Notes under the pieces: generated by a model
Told to the model about the DNA's origin: nothing
Seen by the model: the letters and a program-made list of their open reading frames with translations, nothing else
Database searches by the model: none
Shown here: positions 27,044-36,338 of the stretch, in pieces
Layout of the letters: the number at the start of each line of letters is the position of its first letter
Position numbering within the stretch: position 1 is the stretch's first letter
Position numbers and translations under genes: made by a program
Source: Brevundimonas sp.
GTDB lineage: Bacteria > Pseudomonadota > Alphaproteobacteria > Caulobacterales > Caulobacteraceae
Assembly: GCA_016742215.1 (NCBI GenBank)
Contig: JACVCC010000004.1
Span: forward strand, 124,001 to 188,000
Length of the DNA: 64,000 nucleotides
Direction of reading: 5' to 3'

Positions 27044-29152
27044 ATGGGTCAGGTCTGGCGACTTTATCGCCCGGAGCGCCGCGCGGAGACGCGGACGGAC
27101 TTTGTCGTCCTGCTCGTCGGCTATTTCCTTGTCATGTTCGCGGGGGTCTTCGCCGCCCGCACGCCCGGCGACCATACGGTCTTCTGGGCCGCCAACGGCG
27201 TGTTGGTGGCCGGCCTGCTGGTGCTGCGACCCCGCTGGCGGCTGATCTTCATGGCGGTCTGCTGCGCCGCCAATCTGGGCATGAACGCCTGGCAGGGCCT
27301 GACCCCGGCGCTGAACCTCACCTATGTCATTCCCAACATCGCGGCTGCAGTACTGGCAGCCTTCGGAGCCCGGCGCTTCTGCGGCGCGGCGCTGGACCTG
27401 TCGCGGCCCAAGCGGCTGGCCCGGTTCACGGTCGTCTCCGCGATCAGCATGGCGGCCGTCGTGCTCGGCGGCGGCTGGACGCTGAACACCTTCTTCCACC
27501 CCTGGGATGCGGCGGTCGACGGTCCGATCTGGTTCATCGGCGACTTCCTCGGCCTGATGCTGAGCGCGCCGGCGATGCTGATGCTGATGCAGCGGAGGCG
27601 GCTGAAGGCCGCGGCCAACCTTCGGGAACGCAGCGCCATTCTGGCGCTGATCGTCGGGGCAACGGCGCTGGGCTGCGTGAGGGCAGACGTGCCGCTGCTC
27701 TATCTCGTCTATCCCGTGCTGCTGCTGGCGGCGTTCCGGCTCGGCGCTGCCTGGATCTATCTGGCGGTCTATCTCTCGGCCTCGGTCGCGACCTTCATGA
27801 CGGTGCACGGCTATGGTCCGCTGGCCGCGATCGATCCGGTGATCCAGGACACCAATCTGAGGCCGATCCAGCTGTTCGCCGCCAGCCTGCTGCTGGCCGC
27901 CGTGCCCGCCGCGAGCGCCCTGGCCGAGCGGGAACGCAACGCGCGTCGGCTGGCCCGCCGCGAGGCCGCCGCCCGCGCCGCCCACCGCCGCGCCGAGGCC
28001 GCCATCGCTTCCAAGGCCAGCTTCCTGGCCATGATGAGCCACGAGATCCGCACGCCCCTGAACGCCGTCATCGGCTTCAGCCAGATCCTGAATGAGCAGG
28101 ACGACCTGACCGAGGAGACCCGCCGCAAGGTGGGGCTGATCGGACGCTCCAGCCGGGTGCTGAAGGACCTCGTCAACGACTTGCTGGACTTCTCCAAGAT
28201 GGACGCCGGCAAGTTCGATCTGAGCCCGGTGCCGGATCGCCTGCAGGTGACGCTGGAGGATGCGGTCGCGATTGTCCGCGACGGTGCCGAGGACAAGGGC
28301 CTGGTCGTCCGGCTGGAGAGCGACGCCTCGCCCGACGCCGGCCACGTCTTCGACGGCGCCCGCCTGCGGCAGGTGCTGCTGAACCTGCTCAGCAACGCGA
28401 TCAAGTTCACCGCGCGGGGCGAGGTGGTCCTGTCCTGCGAGGTCACGCCCGGCGAGACGGCTGACGTCGTCGAGGTTGCCGTGCGCGACACGGGTATGGG
28501 CATCCCCGAGGACAAGCTGCCGCTGCTGTTCCAGGCCTTCACCCAGGTCGACGCCTCGATCGGTCGTCAGCATGGCGGGACCGGCCTGGGCCTCGCCATC
28601 TCGCAGTCGCTGGTCCAGCTGATGGGCGGGAAGATCACGGTCGAGAGCAGCCCGGCCGGCTCGACCTTCCGCTTCACCCTGCAGCTGGAGCGGGCCGATG
28701 TGGTCGAGGACAACGCCTGCGTGGCCGATATCGAACGCGGCGCCTGGCGGGTGCTGGTCGTCGACGACCACCCGGTCAATCGCGAGATCGCCTGCCTGAT
28801 GCTGCGCACAGCCGGCCATGAGCCCGAGGCGGTCGAGGATGGCCCGTCGGCAATCGAGGCGGTCCAGACCGGCGACTACGACATCGTCCTTCTGGATATC
28901 CGCATGCCGGGCATGGACGGCTTCCAGGTCGCCCGCGCCATCCGCGCCCTGCCGGACCGCAGAGCCATGACGCCGATCCTCGCAGTCAGCGCCGACACGG
29001 TCGCGGACCAGATGGCGAACTATGTCGCCGCCGGGATGAACGGACACGTTTCCAAGCCCATCAACCAGATGAGCCTGCTGGAGACGATCGACGCGACGCT
29101 GAACGTCCGGCCGGAGCCGAACTTCGAGGCCGATGAGGCGCTCAGGGCCTGA
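27044..29152 (+). CDS. MASE1-domain hybrid histidine kinase / response regulator
   Basis: 702 residues. Residues about 15-300 form a MASE1-type membrane sensor with about eight hydrophobic helices (FWAANGVLVAGLLVL; ARRFCGAALDL). Then a coiled linker, HisKA with MMSHEIRTPLNAVIGF (His 333), HATPase with NLLSNAIKFTARGE, DTGMGIPE and GGTGLGLAISQ, and a C-terminal receiver (LVVDDHPVNREIA, phospho-acceptor Asp 618 in LLDIRMPGMDG, Lys in HVSKPI). No output domain, so the phosphate must pass to an Hpt protein elsewhere. It is a paralogue of the kinase at 31094-33232. Confidence 0.92.
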   Translation: MGQVWRLYRPERRAETRTDFVVLLVGYFLVMFAGVFAARTPGDHTVFWAANGVLVAGLLVLRPRWRLIFMAVCCAANLGMNAWQGLTPALNLTYVIPNIAAAVLAAFGARRFCGAALDLSRPKRLARFTVVSAISMAAVVLGGGWTLNTFFHPWDAAVDGPIWFIGDFLGLMLSAPAMLMLMQRRRLKAAANLRERSAILALIVGATALGCVRADVPLLYLVYPVLLLAAFRLGAAWIYLAVYLSASVATFMTVHGYGPLAAIDPVIQDTNLRPIQLFAASLLLAAVPAASALAERERNARRLARREAAARAAHRRAEAAIASKASFLAMMSHEIRTPLNAVIGFSQILNEQDDLTEETRRKVGLIGRSSRVLKDLVNDLLDFSKMDAGKFDLSPVPDRLQVTLEDAVAIVRDGAEDKGLVVRLESDASPDAGHVFDGARLRQVLLNLLSNAIKFTARGEVVLSCEVTPGETADVVEVAVRDTGMGIPEDKLPLLFQAFTQVDASIGRQHGGTGLGLAISQSLVQLMGGKITVESSPAGSTFRFTLQLERADVVEDNACVADIERGAWRVLVVDDHPVNREIACLMLRTAGHEPEAVEDGPSAIEAVQTGDYDIVLLDIRMPGMDGFQVARAIRALPDRRAMTPILAVSADTVADQMANYVAAGMNGHVSKPINQMSLLETIDATLNVRPEPNFEADEALRA

Positions 29153-30202
29153 TCAGGCCTCCGAGCTCTCTTCCTGGCGCTTCTTCATCAGGGCGTCGAA
29201 CGAGTCCCACACGCCGTCGGCGCCGTGCCACGCGCCCTTGGTCGCGGCCTTGGAATATTCGGTCGCGCGCGCCTCGAAGAAGTTGGCGTGCTCGACGCCC
29301 GACAGCAGGGCCTGCAGCCATGGCAGCGGGTTTTCGGTGATGCCGTACAGCTCCGGCAACTGCAGCTGGCGCAGGCGCCAGTCGGCGATGAAGCGGATGT
29401 ACTGCTTGATGTCGTCCGGGACCATTCCGTTCACCGGCCCCATCTCGAAGGCCAGATCGATGAACTTGTCTTCCATGTTCACGACGGTCCGGCAGCATTC
29501 GACAATGTCGTCCGCCACGGCCTTGGTGACCACGCCCGTTTCCTTGTTGAAGGCGTGGTACAGCTTGATGATGCCCTCGCAGTGCAGGCTCTCGTCCCGC
29601 ACCGACCAGGACACGATCTGGCCCATGCCCTTCATCTTGTTCTGGCGCGGGAAGTTCATCAGCATCGCGAACGAGGCGAACAGCTGCAGCCCCTCGGCGA
29701 AGCCGCCGAACATGGCCAGCGTCCGGGCGATGTCGGCGTCGGTCTCGACGCCGAACTGGCCCATGTAGTCGTGCTTGTCCCTCATGGCCTCGTATTCCAT
29801 GAAGGCGCCGAACTCGGCCTCGGGCATGCCGATGGTCTCGAGCAGCAGGGCGTAGGCCGCGATGTGGATGGTCTCCATGTTGGCGAAGCTCGCCAACATC
29901 ATCTTGACCTCGGTCGGTTTGAACACCCGACCGTAGCGTTCCATGTAGTTGTCCTGGACCTCGATGTCCGCCTGGGTGAAGAAGCGGAAGATCTGGGTCA
30001 GCAGGTTGCGCTCGCCGTCGTTCAGATTGGCGGCCCAGTCCTTCACATCCTCGCCGAGCGGCACCTCCTCCGGCATCCAGTGGACCTGCTGCTGCTTCTT
30101 CCACATGTCGAAGGCCCACGGGTACCGGAACGGCTTGTAGGCGGCCGACGGGGTCAGCAGGCCGGGCAGGATAAGGCCATTGGGCAAGACGTGCGCGTTC
30201 AT
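29153..30202 (-). CDS. nrdB: Class I ribonucleotide reductase beta subunit
   Basis: 349 residues. The di-iron ligands are visible: Asp 79, Glu 110 and His 113 (NMETIHIAAY), later Glu/His in SVRDESLHCEG. Tyr 117, four residues after the His, corresponds to the radical tyrosine of E. coli NrdB, so this is a tyrosyl-radical (not Mn/Fe Tyr-less) enzyme. It makes deoxyribonucleotides with NrdA, whose gene is about 6 kb away at 36388 instead of next door. Its stop directly abuts the convergent hybrid kinase gene. Confidence 0.96.
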   Translation of the reverse strand: MNAHVLPNGLILPGLLTPSAAYKPFRYPWAFDMWKKQQQVHWMPEEVPLGEDVKDWAANLNDGERNLLTQIFRFFTQADIEVQDNYMERYGRVFKPTEVKMMLASFANMETIHIAAYALLLETIGMPEAEFGAFMEYEAMRDKHDYMGQFGVETDADIARTLAMFGGFAEGLQLFASFAMLMNFPRQNKMKGMGQIVSWSVRDESLHCEGIIKLYHAFNKETGVVTKAVADDIVECCRTVVNMEDKFIDLAFEMGPVNGMVPDDIKQYIRFIADWRLRQLQLPELYGITENPLPWLQALLSGVEHANFFEARATEYSKAATKGAWHGADGVWDSFDALMKKRQEESSEA

Positions 30203-30285
30203 CGGGAGTCCTGAAAACTCGTTCGGCGAATCCGTTTGGAGTGGTTTTCACCATGCGGGCGAGCGCGCCTCGCGACAAGGCGAAT

Positions 30286-30332
30286 TGCGGCTATTTAGCG
30301 ATCACATTTTTCAGACCCCCTACATCTTGTAG
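30286..30332 (-). promoter_or_regulatory. Pair of NrdR-box-like sites upstream of nrdB
   Basis: The distal site CCCCTACATCTTGTAG (30317-30332) and a weaker proximal site around GCTATTTAGC (30286-30301) have centres 31 bp apart, three helical turns, as is usual for paired NrdR boxes. The distal site matches the site before nrdA at 12 of 16 positions. They lie about 85-130 bp before the nrdB start. NrdR itself is not in the window. Confidence 0.6.
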
Positions 30333-30458
30333 CTGAGCCATACCCGTCAGGGGACGGTTCTGGGGACAGTCCCAAGCTCGCCTTATGCCCGTCGCTCAAG
30401 GACTTGCGTGCGGAGCCATCCCTGCCGGCGCATCGTTCAGGCACGGAAGGAGAGGCTG

Positions 30459-31115
30459 ATGACCTATACCGTCTATGGCGCCGCCGGCTCTGGCTCGGTC
30501 CCCGTCGAGGCCGCCCTGACCCTGATCGGCGCCCCCTACACCGTCGTCGAGGCGGTCACCTGGGAAGGGGATAACGAGCGGGACAAGGTCGCGCCGGTCA
30601 ATCCGATGCGGCAGGTCCCCGCCCTGATCACGCCCGAGGGCGAGACGATCACCGAGAGCGCGGCCATCCTGATCTGGTTGGCGGAACAGCATCCCGAGGC
30701 GGCGCTGGCGCCCGAGGCCTGTGACCCGCGCCGGGCACAGTTCCTGCGCTGGATGACCTTCGTGCCCGCCTCCATCTATTCGATGTTCTGGGTCCGCGAC
30801 GTGCCCTCCCGGCTGGTGGGCGACGATGCCGACGCCCAGGCGCAGATCGAGGCGCGAACCCTCGACCGGATCGCCGAATGCTGGGGCATGATGGAGCAAC
30901 AGATCGAGCCGGGCCGCTATCTGCTGGGCGACGACCTGACGGTGCTGGACCTCTATGTCGCCACGGTCAGCCGATGGCGGCCGCGCCGCGCGCGCTTCGC
31001 CGAGGTGGCGCCCCGAATGCACAGGGTGGTGCAGAGGGTCGATGGGCTACCGGAGCTCCGGACCTTCTGGGCCGATCGTTTTCCGTTCGAGGATCAGGCC
31101 GCCGCGGCGACCTGA
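30459..31115 (+). CDS. Glutathione S-transferase family protein
   Basis: 218 residues. N-terminal thioredoxin-like domain (YTVYGAAGSGSVPVEAALTL; the catalytic position is Ser/Gly rich) with PALITPEGETITESAAILIWL, the cis-Pro and glutathione-binding ESAA motif. C-terminal helical domain with LLGDDLTVLDLYVATVSRW. ATG 30459 follows GGAAGGAGAGG. Enzymatic substrate unknown; possibly a beta-class-like enzyme. Its 3' end overlaps the convergent hybrid kinase gene by 22 bp. Confidence 0.88.
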   Translation: MTYTVYGAAGSGSVPVEAALTLIGAPYTVVEAVTWEGDNERDKVAPVNPMRQVPALITPEGETITESAAILIWLAEQHPEAALAPEACDPRRAQFLRWMTFVPASIYSMFWVRDVPSRLVGDDADAQAQIEARTLDRIAECWGMMEQQIEPGRYLLGDDLTVLDLYVATVSRWRPRRARFAEVAPRMHRVVQRVDGLPELRTFWADRFPFEDQAAAAT

Positions 31116-33232
31116 GCGGGCGGCAGTTCGCCGGAAAGGGCGCGCGAAACCGCCTCATGCAGCCCGACCTGGCTGATCGGCTTGGCCATGTGGGCATTCA
31201 TGCCGGCGGCGAGACAGTTGGCCACGTCCTCCGGCATCGCGTCGGCCGTCATGGCGATGATGGCCTGGGCCCCAAAATCTCCGGGCAGGGCTCGAATGCA
31301 GCGGGTCGCCTCCAGACCATCCATCCGCGGCATACGCACATCCATCAGGACGAGGTCGAAGATGGCGCTGCTCGCGACCTCTACAGCGTCGACGCCGTCG
31401 CAAACCTCGACGACTTCACAGCCCAGCGCCTCCAGCATGATGCGGGCGACTTCACGGTTCACCGGATGGTCGTCGACGACAAGCACGCGAGGAGGACGTC
31501 CCTCATCGACCGTTTCATGAGCCGGAGCCTCTTCGACAGCCGGCGCAATCTCCGCGTCGGGCAACCGGACAAGAGGAAGGTGAAGGGTGAAGACCGATCC
31601 TTCATCCAGCTGGCTTTCAACCTCGATCCGCCCCCCGAGCCGGCGGGCATGTCGGGCGGCGAGGGCCAGACCCAGCCCTGCTCCCGAATGGTTCCGGCGA
31701 ATGGAGGCGTCGCCCTGGGAGAAGACCTCGAACAGACCGGGCAGGGCCGCGGCGGGAATGCCCGAGCCCGTATCGATGACACGGATGGCCACGCCGTCCG
31801 CCGCGCGGTCCAGACGGACCACCACGCTTCCCTTTGCGGTGAACTTGACCGCGTTGGCGATCAGGGGATGCAGCGCCTGGCGCAGCGCGCGACGATCCGC
31901 GGAGAAGCGCGCGGCCTCCGGCAGGCGGGAATCGATCCGCAGTTCGACGCCGTGCGCTTCCGCCGCCATCCGGCTGGGCGTCGCCGCTTCGCGCGCGACG
32001 GACGCAAGGTCCAGCGGTTCAGGCGCGACCGCATCGTCGCCGCGAGCGAAGTCCAGAATGTCCTCGACCAGCATCAGCAGGCCGTCGCTGGATTCCCGGA
32101 TCTTGCGCGCCTGACGCACGGCATCGGGATCGAGGCCCTCACGAGCCGCCAGAAGATCCGCAAAGCCCGCCACGCCATTGAGGGGCGTCCGCATCTCGTG
32201 GCTCATCATCGCCAGGAAGCGGGCCCGGGCGGCGCCGGCGTCCTCGGCGCGCCGCCTCGCCTCCTGCGCCGCGAGGGTCCGGGCGCGAAGGCGGGCCTCC
32301 AGACGGCGGCGTTCGCTCATCACCGTGCAGAGCGGCAGGACGGTCACGATCACGGTCAGCAGGAACAGATTGTACAGGCCCAGGCGCCGCAGCATCGGCG
32401 GGATGCCCTCGGCTCCGCCGAGCTCCCCCAGACGCGCCAACTGGATCGGCCCGTGTCCGGTGAGGGTCGCCACCCCGCTGACGGTCGCCAGAATGATCAG
32501 GGCGGTCGCCGTCATGGTCGGCGACAGGCGCAGGGCGATGATCAGGATCGGCGGGAACACAAGGAACAGAAGCGGACTGCTCTCCTGCCAGAACACCAGG
32601 GCCGTGACGCCGGTCATCAAGGCCAGCAGGGCGATCTTCTCGACCGGGCCGGCGCGGGTCAGGCCGCGGAAACGATGACTGCGCGCGAAGAACAGAAGCA
32701 CAGGCGTGACCAGCAACAGGCCCACCAGTTCGACGACGCAGAAGTTCTGGAATTTGAACAGCCACACCGACAGCGGCGCCGGCCGCACCAGCGCAGCGAT
32801 GCTGAAGCCGGCTGCAGCGATGATGGCGATCCCGAGCGCCGCGATCAGCGTGAAGCGGAACAGACGCTGAGGTCGGCGCATATCGAGGGCCGCGCCGCAG
32901 AACCGACGCGCCAGCAGGGCGACCAGCACCGCCTCGCCGAGGTTCATCGTGGCGTTCAGCCACAGGAAGATCCCCGGGTCGCCGCGAATGATGTTCCAGA
33001 ACAGGTTCAGCGTGTAGCAGGCCGTCATGACCATCACCGCCGGACGGCGATGCAGCTGCAGCAGGGCGGCGGCCAGAATTCCGTTGGATAGCCAGACCGT
33101 GACGGCGCCGAAGGTGTTGACGCTCCAGAAGCCGATCAGCTGGGACAGGGCGAAGAGCAGGACATAGGCCCAGGGCGGCGGGCCTGCCTCGAGCCCCGCT
33201 TCATGCCTGAACAACCGCCAACGTCCGATCAA
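31094..33232 (-). CDS. MASE1-domain hybrid histidine kinase / response regulator (second copy)
   Basis: 712 residues with the same domain order as the kinase at 27044-29152: MASE1-like membrane region (about 20-310, including ARRFCGAALDM, nearly the same as in its paralogue), HisKA MMSHEMRTPLNGVAGF (His 345), HATPase (DTGSGIPA, SGAGLGLALA) and receiver (LVVDDHPVNREVA, Asp 631 in LMDVRMPRMDG, AKPISQ). The start used is TTG 33232 with GGGGGGA upstream; no in-frame ATG occurs before the first transmembrane helix. No output domain. Confidence 0.9.
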   Translation of the reverse strand: MIGRWRLFRHEAGLEAGPPPWAYVLLFALSQLIGFWSVNTFGAVTVWLSNGILAAALLQLHRRPAVMVMTACYTLNLFWNIIRGDPGIFLWLNATMNLGEAVLVALLARRFCGAALDMRRPQRLFRFTLIAALGIAIIAAAGFSIAALVRPAPLSVWLFKFQNFCVVELVGLLLVTPVLLFFARSHRFRGLTRAGPVEKIALLALMTGVTALVFWQESSPLLFLVFPPILIIALRLSPTMTATALIILATVSGVATLTGHGPIQLARLGELGGAEGIPPMLRRLGLYNLFLLTVIVTVLPLCTVMSERRRLEARLRARTLAAQEARRRAEDAGAARARFLAMMSHEMRTPLNGVAGFADLLAAREGLDPDAVRQARKIRESSDGLLMLVEDILDFARGDDAVAPEPLDLASVAREAATPSRMAAEAHGVELRIDSRLPEAARFSADRRALRQALHPLIANAVKFTAKGSVVVRLDRAADGVAIRVIDTGSGIPAAALPGLFEVFSQGDASIRRNHSGAGLGLALAARHARRLGGRIEVESQLDEGSVFTLHLPLVRLPDAEIAPAVEEAPAHETVDEGRPPRVLVVDDHPVNREVARIMLEALGCEVVEVCDGVDAVEVASSAIFDLVLMDVRMPRMDGLEATRCIRALPGDFGAQAIIAMTADAMPEDVANCLAAGMNAHMAKPISQVGLHEAVSRALSGELPPAQVAAAA

Positions 33233-33409
33233 CCGGAAATCCCCCCGGCCTTAAACCTGACATTCTCGATACAGTTGATCCGTAAACAAATTGCCCGCGT
33301 CCTGAAATGAACGCGACACACCCTGCGCGAGCGGCAACGAAGGAACCTCGCCCCGACCGGAGCCGTTTTCGGACCCGCGCCGCCTCCTTCCGCGTCGCGG
33401 AGGAGCTTC

Positions 33410-34189
33410 ATGTCCGACACCGTTCTGGATCCGTCCTTTCACCCACCGGCAGATGCGGTCGCCTTCTATGAGGAGAGCCTGCGCCTGCTGAAGGAAAGCG
33501 GCATCCCCTTCCTGCTGTCAGGCACCTATGCGGTGACGGCCTATACGGGCATCACCCGGCCGACCAAGGATCTGGATGTCTTCTGCAAGCCCGGCGACTA
33601 CCCGCGCATCCTGTCCTACTTCCAGGCCCGTGGATTTCGCACGGACGTCGAGGACGAGCGCTGGATCGCCAAGGTCTGGAAGGACGAAAAGCATTTCTTC
33701 GACGTGATCTTCGCCATGTCGAACGGCACCATCGCCGTAAACGACAGCTGGTTCGGACCCGATACGATCGAGGTCTATGGCCACGAGGTCTCGATTACCC
33801 CGCCCACGGCCCTGATCCTGTCCAAGGTCTTCATCCAGGATCGTTATCGCTATGACGGCGCGGACGTGAACCACGTCATCCTGAAGCAGGCGGATGCGAT
33901 CGACTGGAAAAGCCTGCTGGACCAGATGGACCTCTACTGGGAGGTGCTGATGTCCCACCTGCTGAACTTCCGGTTCGCCTATCCGACCGAGCGGGACAAG
34001 GTTCCGGCCTGGGTGATGACCGAGCTGACCGAACGGCTGCAGGCCCAGGTCGATCTGCCGGCGCCGCGCGTGAAGGTCTGCCGCGGCCGCCTGTTCAGCC
34101 CACGCGACTACATCGCCGACATTTCCGAATGGGGCTTCGGCGATGTTGTCGGCAAGGGCCTTGAGGAGCGTCATGACCCCATCCCCTGA
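33410..34189 (+). CDS. Nucleotidyltransferase-fold protein
   Basis: 259 residues. GIPFLLSGTYAVTAYTG followed by TRPTKDLDVFCK is the hG[GS]...DxD pattern of the nucleotidyltransferase superfamily (AbiEii/MNT-like), with the two metal-binding aspartates in DLDVF. The rest (KHFFDVIFAMSNG, LILSKVFIQDRYRYDGADVNHVI) is typical of stand-alone NTases of unknown substrate. The stop lies 17 bp inside the following phosphoesterase gene. No toxin-antitoxin partner of the MNT/HEPN kind was found. Confidence 0.8.
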   Translation: MSDTVLDPSFHPPADAVAFYEESLRLLKESGIPFLLSGTYAVTAYTGITRPTKDLDVFCKPGDYPRILSYFQARGFRTDVEDERWIAKVWKDEKHFFDVIFAMSNGTIAVNDSWFGPDTIEVYGHEVSITPPTALILSKVFIQDRYRYDGADVNHVILKQADAIDWKSLLDQMDLYWEVLMSHLLNFRFAYPTERDKVPAWVMTELTERLQAQVDLPAPRVKVCRGRLFSPRDYIADISEWGFGDVVGKGLEERHDPIP

Positions 34190-34952
34190 CACCACCGACC
34201 CGCAGACCCAACAGCCCGGTCTGGAGCCGGGCCCGGCGAAGAAGCTGCGCGTGGCGGCGGTGGGCGACTTGCATGTGGGCGAAAACCACGAACGGCCCCA
34301 CCGCGAGCTGTTCGAGCGCGTGGCGGACGATGCCGACGTGCTGTGCCTGTGCGGAGACCTGGTCAACTTCGGCAAGACGCGCGAGGTCGAGATCCTTCTG
34401 GAGGACATCCGGGCCTGCAAGATCCCCATGGTCGGTGTGCTGGGCAATCACGAGCACGAGTGCGGCCAGCCCGAGCACGTCACGAAGATGCTGTGCGACG
34501 CCGGCGTGCAGATGCTGACCGGGCAGGCCTACGAGATCGAGGGTGTCGGCTTCGCCGGCGGCAAGGGTTTCGTCGGCGGCTTCGGCCGCTACATGCTCAG
34601 CCCCTTCGGCGAGGCGACCATCAAGGCCTTCGTGCAGGAGGCCGTCGAGGACGCCAATCAGATCGAGAACTCGATCCGGATGTTGCGGACCGAGCGGTCG
34701 GTGGTGCTGCTGCACTATTCGCCGGTGGCGGACACCGTCATCGGCGAGCCGCCGGAGATCCACGCCTTCCTCGGCTCATCGCGCTTGGGCGAAACCATCG
34801 ATCGCTATGACAATGTCAGCCTGGTCGTGCACGGGCACGCGCATCGCGGCGCACCGGAGGGCAGGACCCACAAGGGCGTGCCCGTCTACAACGTCGCCCT
34901 GCCCGTGCTGCGGACGCTGGGCGACCAGCCCTATCGCGTGTTCGAGGTCTGA
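34173..34952 (+). CDS. Calcineurin-like metallophosphoesterase
   Basis: 259 residues with all five metal-binding motifs: VGDLHVGE, CGDLVNFG, GNHEHE, the LLHYSP His and GHAHRG. Family members hydrolyse phosphomono- or diesters, including cyclic and modified nucleotides. ATG 34173 follows GAGGAG and sits inside the end of the nucleotidyltransferase gene, so both are translated together. A first region of about 25 Pro/Gln/Thr-rich residues precedes the domain. Confidence 0.88.
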   Translation: MTPSPDTTDPQTQQPGLEPGPAKKLRVAAVGDLHVGENHERPHRELFERVADDADVLCLCGDLVNFGKTREVEILLEDIRACKIPMVGVLGNHEHECGQPEHVTKMLCDAGVQMLTGQAYEIEGVGFAGGKGFVGGFGRYMLSPFGEATIKAFVQEAVEDANQIENSIRMLRTERSVVLLHYSPVADTVIGEPPEIHAFLGSSRLGETIDRYDNVSLVVHGHAHRGAPEGRTHKGVPVYNVALPVLRTLGDQPYRVFEV

Positions 34953-35299
34953 AACGCCTCGCGCGGCCGGAAGCCTCGCCAGACGGCCCAGATCAGGAGT
35001 GCGGCCGCGATGCCGAGCGCATCCGCCAGCAGATCCCCCCAGTCGGCGTCGCGGCCGACGAAGCCCTGGATCACCTCGACCGCAGCGCCCGAGGCCAGCA
35101 CCAGAGCCGCTGCCCAGAGGCGAGGCAGGCGACGGAAGAGGACCCCGACGCTCCACAGGATCAGTCCGAAGGCGATGAAGTGGGCCGCCTTGTCCCAGAC
35201 GAGGCTCGCCTCCTCGACCCCGCCGAACGGTCCCAGCATCAGGGTGAAAAGCACCAGCGGCATGACGACCGCGGCGACGCGCATCAGAAGCTTGATCAA
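34931..35299 (-). CDS. VanZ-like small membrane protein
   Basis: 122 residues with four hydrophobic helices and the VanZ pattern KAAHFIAFGLILWS, EVIQGFVGRDADWGDLLADALG. Function of such proteins outside teicoplanin resistance is unclear. TTG 35299 gives the full first helix; ATG 35284 is the alternative. Tail overlaps the phosphoesterase gene on the other strand by 22 bp. Confidence 0.75.
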   Translation of the reverse strand: MIKLLMRVAAVVMPLVLFTLMLGPFGGVEEASLVWDKAAHFIAFGLILWSVGVLFRRLPRLWAAALVLASGAAVEVIQGFVGRDADWGDLLADALGIAAALLIWAVWRGFRPREAFQTSNTR

Positions 35300-35380
35300 G
35301 ACAGTCCGCCTTCGGGGGTGAGATGGCCCTTGAAGCAGACCGATCGTTAGCAGGGGGCTGATGACGCCTGATTGTGACGA

Positions 35381-36118
35381 TCAATCGGCGGGATCGTCCT
35401 GCAGTCGTGCATGGACTGCGGCCTGATGCCGCTCGACGGCATAGGCGACCAGCCACAGGGTCATGGCCCAGGCCGCGCCGACGCTCCAGCCGGCCAGCAC
35501 ATCCGACGCCCAGTGGGCGCCGAGGTAGACCCGGGTCAGACCCACCAGCAGGGCGATGAGCATGGCGCAGACCAGGACGAAGGCCTTGAACCGCTTCTGG
35601 GTGAAGGCGCGCGTCAGCATGACCCCGAGCGTCAGATAGAAGACGGTCGAGAGCAGGGTATGGCCGGAAGGGAAGCTGGCGTTGAGAGTCTCGACCGCCT
35701 GGTAGGCCGCCGGCGGACGGGCCCGGTCAAAGAGCGCCTTGAGGCCCTCGCTCAGGGCGACCCCGCCCACGAGGCCGAGGACCAGCAGGACCGCCGACAG
35801 TCGCTTGCGCTGGATCAGCAGGAAGACGAAGGCGATCAGGGCGAACAGGGTCAGCACCGAAATGCCGCCCAGCGAGGTGAGATCCGCCGCCGCCTCGTGC
35901 ATCCACCATGGTCCGCGCGTCTCGCCCGGCGTCGGCTGCATCCAGTGCAGCACCATCCAGTCGAAGGCCTGACCGTCGGCCTCGGTCATGTCGTCGGCGA
36001 TCTCGACGAATGTCATCACCCCGAACGCGACGACCAGCAGCGCCGTCAGGGCGGCGATCTCGGAGCGCGCCACGCGCAGGGCGCGACGCCAGAAAACCAG
36101 GTGTTGTTCCCCCGTCAT
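35381..36118 (-). CDS. PAP2-family lipid phosphatase
   Basis: 245 residues, about six transmembrane segments. The three phosphatase motifs are present: KALFDRARPP, PSGHT and TRVYLGAHWASD (Arg, then His and Asp). Probably dephosphorylates undecaprenyl diphosphate or phosphatidate in the inner membrane. ATG 36118 chosen; a TTG 12 codons upstream is possible. Confidence 0.87.
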   Translation of the reverse strand: MTGEQHLVFWRRALRVARSEIAALTALLVVAFGVMTFVEIADDMTEADGQAFDWMVLHWMQPTPGETRGPWWMHEAAADLTSLGGISVLTLFALIAFVFLLIQRKRLSAVLLVLGLVGGVALSEGLKALFDRARPPAAYQAVETLNASFPSGHTLLSTVFYLTLGVMLTRAFTQKRFKAFVLVCAMLIALLVGLTRVYLGAHWASDVLAGWSVGAAWAMTLWLVAYAVERHQAAVHARLQDDPAD

Positions 36119-36322
36119 GGCCAAGCTAACGGTCCCATCAGCGGGACGTTCCAATCACGCGTTCGTGATCGAAAACCGGACCTCGCCGTCATGCCCGCGT
36201 TACGGCCTGTCCACAGGCTCATCCCCCGGTTCCGTCGCGATTCGCCCAGAAAGTGATCGTCAAGCCCGTTGACGGTTGGTTAGCCATCTGCGCCCCATAT
36301 GTTGGCTCGGGGAGCGCTTCAG

Positions 36323-36338
36323 CCACTAGGTCTTGTGG
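36323..36338 (+). promoter_or_regulatory. NrdR-box-like site upstream of nrdA
   Basis: CCACTAGGTCTTGTGG, 50 bp before the nrdA ATG, is an imperfect palindrome close to the NrdR consensus and matches the nrdB distal site at 12 of 16 positions. A possible second site (ACACGATTTTTGTTCA, 36359-36374) is 36 bp away, which does not fit the usual 31-32 bp spacing. Confidence 0.5.
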
